Of a DNA stretch of 16,150 bases, positions 9,964-16,150 are shown in pieces (position 1 is the first letter of the stretch; each line of letters opens with the position of its first letter). Source of the DNA: Hamiltosporidium magnivora (taxonomy: Eukaryota > Microsporidia > Dubosqiidae); NCBI GenBank assembly GCA_004325065.1, contig PITI01000239.1, positions 1 through 16,150 on the forward strand. Reading direction: 5' to 3'. The notes below the pieces were generated by a model. It searched no databases. It was given only the letters and a program-made list of their open reading frames with translations, and was not told where the DNA came from. A program made the translations under genes and the position numbers.

Positions 9964-10343
9964 GTTATCAAATAGGAAAAAATAAAATATTTGATCTCTA
10001 TATACATAAATTTCCGGCTTTTTTTTAAAAAAAAATATAGTGGAATTGTAAATAAATTGTTTTAAGCAACTCTAAAAATACACATAAAGAAAAGTAGTTT
10101 TAAGTTGTTCCCTATTTTTGTACAAATTAGCACAATTTTTTTTTTAAGAATTTAAAACAAATTTTTTTTACAATCATATAGATTACAAGAAACCCAAAAT
10201 TTTGCACTATTTCGGGTAATTTAAAAATGAAACTCAAATTTTACATATAATAAGTTTTTCAAATTTTCAAAAAATGAAGATAAGATAGCTACGTTTAAAA
10301 CAATTAGCTAGCAAATGATCAATTTATCGTTTGTATGAAATCT
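9964..10343. other. Homopolymer-rich AT spacer
   Basis: Contains an uninterrupted T8 run followed by A9 at 10019-10035, a T10 run at 10136-10145 and a T8 run near 10162-10169. The first is self-complementary over 16 bases. No coding frame was found. A transcription terminator was considered, but the T8A8 block has no G+C-bearing stem. Confidence 0.5.
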
Positions 10344-10945
10344 TTATTTAGATTTTGAGTGAGAAAATACCTTTACGTTTTCGAGTGATTCATTAAGTTT
10401 GTAGCAAGAATGTTAGGCAACGGTTTGCGCGTGTTTATTACTAAGTCTATAATTTTTTATACAATAAATTGTGCTTGCTGTAAAATATATAGATCATTGC
10501 TAAGTAAAATTACAATACCTAGCTTTGCTTATCTTGATTAAAAACTTGCTGATATGAGATAGATTAACGAAATTATTTTAACTAAAAAATCGATTATGAG
10601 TTACTCGTGTTAAAAAACGTTACATGTCTATATGGTTCCCCTTTAAGCCCCTCCTGGGTTATATTTTAGCTTAATATTTTCGAGCTCTATAATGGTAGCG
10701 TAATCAGGAATAGAGCGTAAATATTGACTGAAAAAGCGGGATTTGACCTTTTCATACTCGATGCAATAGACTCAAACTATATTAGAAAGCTTTACAAGCT
10801 CATTGAATTTATTCTAATTCACTTTGTATAGAAGTCTAGGATAGTTAAGTATCGTAGGAGGTACATAAGAACCGATAAGGAAAATTCTATATAAAAAATA
10901 GACGTTTATTGATTCTTGAAGTAATATATAACATTTGACTTTGTT
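10344..10945 (-). pseudogene. Best-supported decayed gene, family unknown
   Basis: From 10945 down to a taa at 10643-10645 the minus strand gives 100 codons in one frame with only two stops (tag at 10814-10816, tga at 10772-10774). The 42 codons after the second stop are hydrophilic and protein-like, with motifs such as KSRFFSQYLRSIPDYATIIE. Codon-position G+C is 39/24/31% over 98 sense codons, clear first > third > second coding order. G+C peaks at 25 of 60 at 10681-10740. Further downstream the protein-like reading moves into a second frame (to a taa at 10594-10596, motif EGLKGEPYRHVTFF) and then a third (10577 down to a taa at 10344-10346, motif CIKNYRLSNKHAQTV, with stops). This fits one former gene of roughly 200 codons carrying about two frameshifts. 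The upstream end is a stop at 10946-10948 and no start is recognised. I could not assign a family. The 10643-10945 part is the more secure. Confidence 0.42.
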
Positions 10946-11860
10946 TTAAAAGGATTAATATTTTTTTTAATGAAAATACTGCAAATGAACTCGATAAATT
11001 TTTATAATGCTTTATTCGCAGATATTAAATCATTGAATATATAATTCAAGATTTTTACTAATTAAATTCTATAGAAAAGATTATTTACATAATTTAAAGA
11101 AAATAATTAGAAAGATAATATAAAGAATATGGGTAAAAAATGTTTTAATTTGATGAAACTTAAATAGTTTTAAAGATCAAAATCATAATCAAATATCTGC
11201 GAATAAACAATTTTTTCTAATCAAATTTAAATTTAATATATAAAAAATGTCATAATAATTTTTCTTTGCCTTGAATTATTCTAAAATATGTTTTTATTTA
11301 TATTCCGAAATATTTATTAGAACGTTATAAATTTAAAACTTATTACAAATACAATTTAAATTCCTCATCAGACTAAAATTACATAATTTAAAATATGTAT
11401 GATTTAAGTCTTAGTAAAAGTTATTTTAAATATATTATACATTTCGTTGGAAGTTTTTCGTGTGTTTTAGAAATAAATTGATGTATTAAAAGATAGAAAT
11501 CTTGTAATATAAAGAATAAATTGATTTAACATACAAATCTTTATTGAAGAAGCTTAATTTTTAAATTGAAGAATTCTATATTTATTTAAAGCAAACCTAC
11601 TAAATTGATGTTTCAATAATACAGTGTTTAATTTTTAAAACAAAAAAATATATTGTAGAAATTCAAACAACCCTTACTACATATAAAATATAAATAGATT
11701 AGCAGTAGCATTAAATTTAATAAAGATTTACGGCTATACAATTTTCTTTGTTATAATTTTTTTCAATTTCTACCCTTATGTTCTGAAATCAAAATATTTT
11801 TTCCTCTGTAAAAATTGAAATGAGGATAGATATCAAACAATATGAACATGAATAAACAAA
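10946..11860. other. AT-rich DNA, no gene seen
   Basis: No open frame, island or fold of note. It separates a minus-strand relic from a plus-strand one and may hold decayed flanking sequence of either, but nothing in it can be read. Confidence 0.6.
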
Positions 11861-12243
11861 ATGAGTGAAATGGCGCCAACGCTGAGTATATTTAATGTTC
11901 ACAACTTTTCTTTTCATCCCAAGAAATTGCCGAAAAAATGAATTTGTTTTTGAAATTGCTTTCGGTTATAGATATGATATATGACAAGTAGGTAATATTA
12001 TGACGCTTTTGGATATTTGGCACAACGCCCTGAAAGTTTATGAATCAAATGATTGGTTGTTATAAATTGATTCCAGATTTCCGTATTTTTGAAATAATTT
12101 TTTCCAAAAAAGGTTTTAAAATTAATAGTATCCCTTCCTTCTGATTTGAACAAAATGTCTAATATTTTGAGGCGGAGAGAAGTGAAAAAGAAGCACAAGA
12201 GGCAGTAAGGGATTTAATGTCTAGTGTTTATTTCATTGGCTAG
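11861..12243 (+). pseudogene. Frameshifted gene relic beginning with an ATG
   Basis: An ATG at 11861 opens 26 codons (beginning MSEMAPTLSIFNVH) to a tga at 11939-11941. A second frame then takes over with EIAEKMNLFLKLLSVIDMIYD, and it continues to a tag at 12241-12243 with several stops. Later open parts are 36 codons at 12034-12141 and 26 codons at 12163-12240, the latter highly charged (EAERSEKEAQEAVRDLM, probably helical). G+C is 19 of 60 at 11881-11940 and 22 of 60 at 12181-12240. Codon-position G+C in the second frame is 36/28/32% over 118 codons, coding-like but modest. An intact 66-codon minus-strand frame at 11998-12198 lies in the same register, starts at ttg and fits less well. I read this as a decayed plus-strand gene of unknown family. 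Confidence 0.3.
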
Positions 12244-14339
12244 ATTTAAGATCTGTGAAGAATATTTTGATGTTCATGAACAATTTTGGAGTGTATATGA
12301 ACAGTAGACTTGAACATTTTTTATCTTGGCTAAAATCCAGAACAATTTGAAAATTTATAATTTTGTTTAAATTAGAACAAATGAAAAGCTTTTGTGTTGT
12401 TTTTTTGAAAGTTTATATGTTCAACTACAATATCTTTGAAAAAATATTTTTGTTTCAGATGAAGTAGAAATATATATAACCTTTGATATATTTTGCTAAA
12501 TTTATAGTGTTTGTTACAACAATGTGCGAAAATCAAATGTTTCAAAATTTGAAATCATAGATACTTTCGGGAATATTTACATATCCTAGCTATTTAACAC
12601 AGATTTTTTTTGGATTCTAAGGAATTATTTGCAGAAAAGGTAGAAACGTAGGTTAAGTTTTTAAGTAGGGGATATTTAAATAGGGTTAATGATTTGCAAG
12701 AAAACTTTAATAGAAAAATTTTTTAATTAGTGTATTACCTAGTGAATGCTATATTATAGAAAATGTTTGTATTTTTTCAAAATAAATTTCACCCTTCCTA
12801 GTTGTATTAAGTATATCATTTGTTATTCAGTCACTTCTAATTAAAAATAATATCTTCTTTTAAATTTGTTTGCCCTATATTTTTTGGTTCCGACCCTAGG
12901 GCTTTATTTTGTCAAGTATACTTTTTAAATTATAACAAAATTTAATGGAAGCCATGTATATCCTAACTTATTTGGATTCCGCTCTTTATCAAACATTATT
13001 TCATTTAGTTACAAGCATAGGCTACTATTTCGACAAAAAAAAATTTAATTAATCTTTTTAGTACAAGTAAGTATTTTTTAATTTATATATATATGTAATA
13101 CGTTTCTAGTAGAGTATATATTAAGAAAGTAAATTATAATTTATTTTATGATTAATATATAAAAGATTTTCAAAAATTAGATAGAAAATAGTACCAAATT
13201 AATATTCTACATAGTCTTACTTTATTGCAAGGAAGTGTAATATATTTCAGTCGTAAATTAAACGAAAGTATTTTTGCTATTAATCCAGTAAATAAATTAT
13301 CATAGCATAATATATTGTATTGTGTTTCAAAATAGCAAGCCAGAAAAAATCAAACTAAATTAGTTCGTAAAAAAAAAACGATTATTATATTTGGAAACAA
13401 ATGTTTTATTACTTTTAAATAAATTAAAGAACTTACTCCCATAAAAAGAGATTTTACTTTTATATTTTTAAAATTTCAAGTACAGCTTTATATATTCTTT
13501 TAGAAGCCATCTAACTAAATTTAATTAATTTAAAAATAATGAGGAAAAAAAATGTTTCAATGTAAGGAATAAATTTAAATCAAAAGCCAATGAGTTGTAT
13601 ATTTTAAAATGAATGAAAAACATAAGTCAGTAAATATTATTATAACTTTTTTTATGTAATTTTACAGTTTGTTAAATTTCAGCGTTTGTATATTTTGTGC
13701 TTTACTTTTTATTATTATTAAAAGTCTTTAAACTGAGAAATAGTTTAATCTAGATTTATTTTGCAAATCTATTTTTTTAAATTATTGTAATTCGTTTGAT
13801 ACATCGCATCAAAAGAATACTTTTATTTTGGAACAGTAAAATTTGTTGTAAATAACAAGATAATATGTAGAAAATTGACATAGGAAGTTTGTTATATACA
13901 TATAACATATTCAAGAAGTAAAAAAAAATCAAGAAATATTTCTTATTTTAGATACATAAGAGTAATGAGATTATATAATCATAGAGAAAATGTTTAATGG
14001 CTGTGAAAAAAATGCTTAACAATGTAATTGACTGTTTAATGTAGAATAAATATTTTTGGGTTCAAAAAATAAAAAAAAAAACTTCAATTTTCCGAAATTA
14101 ATAAGAAATTTAAATCACATAATTTATTAAATTGCATTGTAATTAAGTCTTCCTAAATATATTAGTACTTAGAAAATGAAAGATATAGGCCATTTTGAAG
14201 TATATGTTGATATAAATCGTAACTTGCCCTAGACAATTTTTTTTTTAAAGTTTATAAAGCGAATTTATTTAAAATACTAGAGGTCTTAATGCATTTATCT
14301 CCAAAATCAAATATTGCTCGATTGTAAATTTTTTTTTCG
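12244..14339. other. AT-rich DNA, G over C on plus strand, no gene called
   Basis: Just after the relic at 11861-12243, plus-strand frames give further short protein-like pieces (for example FGVYMNSRLEHFLSWLK near 12285-12335). The former gene may therefore have run on, but stops are too frequent to follow it. The stretch 12601-12720 has 26 G against 5 C. From about 13050 the DNA is very AT-rich, with a short (ta)n run near 13084 and A9-A11 runs near 13370 and 14068. No other feature. Confidence 0.5.
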
Positions 14340-15180
14340 TAAGTGTTCTTTCATAGCTTTTGCATATACGTGAGCATGTAAATAATATTGTAAGTGGCTA
14401 TCCAAACAGGTTACTATGCCTCATTTATAACAGACTCTTTAACTTCAGCCAGTGAAATGTCAGGGCGAAACATTCATTCTAAAAGTAAAAAAAACTTTTC
14501 AAAAGAAATGTACAAAATGCGTAATAAGTACAGCGTGGAGGAGAGTATAGAGACCACATAGCAAGCTTTAAAGGTTAGAAAAAAGAGGTAATGATATTTA
14601 CATAAAATTTCTATTAAGTTTCTCAATAAGAGATGACATACTGTGTTTGAAGTCTTTTTATGTAAAAATGCTTTATTTTATACTTTCCTTAAAAACATTC
14701 TATCATTAGCCAATATTGTTTCGTAATCGAGCTCATTGTATTAGAGTTACTGTAAACCAGGTATATAGGATGATATGATTATATATCACCATTTTAAAAA
14801 GTAAATTATTTACTCATTTTAGTAAATTCGACTTTTTTACGAGATCGAACGAGTTATTTGTTTACCACACTTTTAATTTATGTCTTAACTTATGCAAATA
14901 ATTTTAATAGTCCTTTAACAAACCATATCAGCTTAGATAGTATAAGAAAAAGTATACTAAGCAGCAAATATCAAAGTAATAAAAGAATCGATCAGTATTT
15001 GTGGCATGTGTTTTAGGGGTTCTACATTAGTATGGCGAAAATTGTTATATACAAGCATCCGGATTAAAAGTATACTAAGAATAGTCACTCTCTATCTCAT
15101 AGATAGTAAGAGCATTACTGAAGAAGAGGCCACGTTTTAAAAACTGCAGCTATTTTTCTAGGTTTCCATTTTTTTTAACC
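14340..15180 (+). pseudogene. Broad G+C-richer island, possible multi-frameshift relic
   Basis: G+C is 22 of 60 at 14401-14460, 24 of 60 at 14521-14580 and 19-20 of 60 at 15061-15180. Three plus-strand open pieces follow one another in different frames. The first is 14394-14561 (55 codons, hydrophilic, with KNFSKEMYKMRNKYSVEESI). The second is 14798-15016 (72 codons, hydrophobic stretch then HISLDSIRKSILSSKYQSN). The third begins near 15106 (RALLKKRPRFKNCSYF) and can be followed with stops to about 15370. The order is what a gene broken by two frameshifts would give. Against this, codon-position G+C is not coding-like in the first (31/40/38%) or second (25/31/22%) piece. Open runs of this length are also expected by chance. 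No start or family was recognised. Confidence 0.22.
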
Positions 15181-15510
15181 AATTGCATATATTAACAAAA
15201 TACAATGATGAATCTTCACATCTTTATGATATATATATTCACTTTCTAAACTTTAAGAAAGAAGCTAAAATATCTTGTAAAAAAAATAGAAAACCTTACA
15301 AATCATTTTTTGTCTCTTTGAAAAAAACCTCGCCTATAAGAACAACATGAACATCTCCATGACTTTGAGTTCATGATATTTCTATAATCAAATACTTTTT
15401 TTTTATATATCCCGAAATTTCATTTACATATGTCATAGCTTAATAAAAAAAAATATAAAATCATTTTAAATACTAAAAATCATAAAATTTTTGTTTAAAG
15501 ATATTCTCTC
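15181..15510. other. AT-rich DNA between island and tandem repeat
   Basis: The third reading frame noted in the 14340-15180 island can be traced into this stretch, interrupted by stops at 15211-15213, 15247-15249, 15319-15321 and 15337-15339. It includes a charged piece (EQHEHLHDFEFMIF) near 15340-15381. Otherwise the DNA is low in G+C and nothing else is seen. Confidence 0.4.
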
Positions 15511-15770
15511 TTGGAATATCTATTATAGATATATTAAATTTAATACACTTCTGATATTATTTACGAGAATTGCCCTCTGCGACATTAAAGTAACGATGAT
15601 TCTACTATTCTTTTCGAGAATATCTATTATATTTACACTTTTTTTAGAGACATTTTCATATTTTTCGAGAATATCTATTGTAGAAACATTAGAAAAAATA
15701 CACTTTTGATTTTATTTTCGAGAATATTCATTCTATACGCGTTAAAAAATTAAAATAATTTTAGAAAAAT
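15511..15770. repeat. Degenerate tandem repeat, 51-53 bp period, five units
   Basis: Units begin at 15511, 15564, 15615, 15666 and 15719, each opening with a version of cgagaatatctattat (first unit ttggaatatc). Unit lengths are 53, 51, 51 and 53, and the fifth fades out near 15770. The stretches 15541-15570 and 15696-15725, 155 bases (three units) apart, match at 26 of 30 positions, so a three-unit higher-order copy is possible. The 51-base period equals 17 codons. On the minus strand the units read as a hydrophilic 17-residue repeat around IDILEK, with two copies (15615 and 15666 units) adjacent in frame. The 53-base units break that frame. The plus-strand reading (15491-15709) is Phe/Ile-rich and looks like the antisense. 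It may be the remnant of a repeat-protein gene or simply a decayed minisatellite. Confidence 0.7.
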
Positions 15771-16150
15771 TTGGTATATGGTTTTCAAAAAGTATCAAGT
15801 CAAGAATCATATTTTATTGAAAAAGAAACATCCTCGGGCATAAAGAAATGCTTTAACTTAGAAAATACCCATGCTCTGCTTATAATTGGTATCTAAAAAG
15901 TAAAATCAATTATTTATTCATTTTTTGTATGTATAACTTGTTCTCTTTCGATTAAAGGATAAATAATAATATTAACTCACTAAATGTAGAAATTTTATAC
16001 ACTTTTTATATATTACTTGTTTCTCTTTCTTTTCTTCGAACCGAAACCTAAGGAAACTAAAGTTCTCTTGATATTTTTTTAAATCGTACTATATTAATAG
16101 TTGATCATCAAAACAATATAGTACAAAAAAATTTCGTACATTTTCTTACA
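15771..16150. other. AT-rich DNA at window end
   Basis: No gene is seen. The only structure is the inverted repeat at 16086-16124, listed separately. The window ends inside the same AT-rich sequence, so a feature running past the edge cannot be excluded. Confidence 0.5.
16086..16124. repeat. Perfect 10-bp inverted repeat, 19-base loop
   Basis: gtactatatt at 16086-16095 pairs exactly with aatatagtac at 16115-16124. The loop contains tgatca. The right arm is followed by seven A. A stem of this length with four G:C or C:G pairings at most is weak, and a few such repeats are expected by chance in 16 kb of AT-rich DNA. No role is assigned. Confidence 0.45.

Noticed and set aside
11998..12198. Minus-strand open frame of 66 codons
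   Set aside because: It starts at ttg and shares register with a plus-strand frame whose codon-position G+C is more coding-like, so it is probably the antisense of the relic.
15090..15110. Small hairpin ctatct-cat-agatag as a terminator
   Set aside because: The stem is only six AT-rich pairs and no T run follows.
15491..15709. Plus-strand open frame of 72 codons across the tandem repeat
   Set aside because: The hydrophobic Phe/Ile-rich reading looks like the antisense of the repeat, and the 53-base units shift its register between copies.

Overview
This 16,150-base window is extremely AT-rich and holds no gene that I can call with confidence. 60-base blocks that I counted by hand run from about 12-15% G+C (421-480, 3661-3720) up to 48% (1021-1080). 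The longest stop-free frame with any possible start is only 102 codons. At this base composition roughly one random codon in eleven is a stop, so the stop-free runs of 60-75 codons seen here are about what chance gives. I found no tRNA, rRNA, CRISPR array, intact transposon or promoter/terminator set that I would defend. The source could be a gene-sparse, AT-rich eukaryote (for example a large-genome microsporidian), an organelle, or a badly decayed bacterial symbiont. The sequence does not decide between these.

The visible structure is a series of short, sharply bounded G+C-richer islands in the AT-rich background: about 970-1250, 1477-1860, 4780-5340, 7200-7330, 8580-8690, 9730-9930, 10344-10945, 11861-12243 and 14390-15180. 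None contains an intact reading frame. Several read as protein-like segments broken by stops and frameshifts. In the best cases, 10643-10945 and 1477-1689 on the minus strand and, more weakly, 11861-12243 on the plus strand, codon-position G+C follows the usual coding order of first > third > second. I read these as probable gene relics. None could be assigned to a family. A short 4.8-5.1 kb segment has a faint, unproven resemblance to retrotransposon reverse transcriptase.

Region by region: 1-969 is AT-rich and includes a block at 361-600 with very little C. 970-1250 is the most G+C-rich island. 1477-1689 is a minus-strand relic. 1861-4770 is almost featureless, with two weak ORFs. 4780-5340 is an island. 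5341-9720 is featureless apart from two small islands. 9721-9963 is a weak ORF. 10344-10945 is the strongest relic, on the minus strand. 11861-12243 is a plus-strand relic followed by G-rich, T-rich DNA. 14390-15180 is a broad island. 15511-15770 is a degenerate tandem repeat of 51-53 bases. The window ends with a small perfect inverted repeat at 16086-16124.

No cooperating gene set can be described. The biological story, if there is one, is gene decay: a gene graveyard or intergenic desert rather than an active system. All relic calls carry low confidence and need a translated search to confirm.
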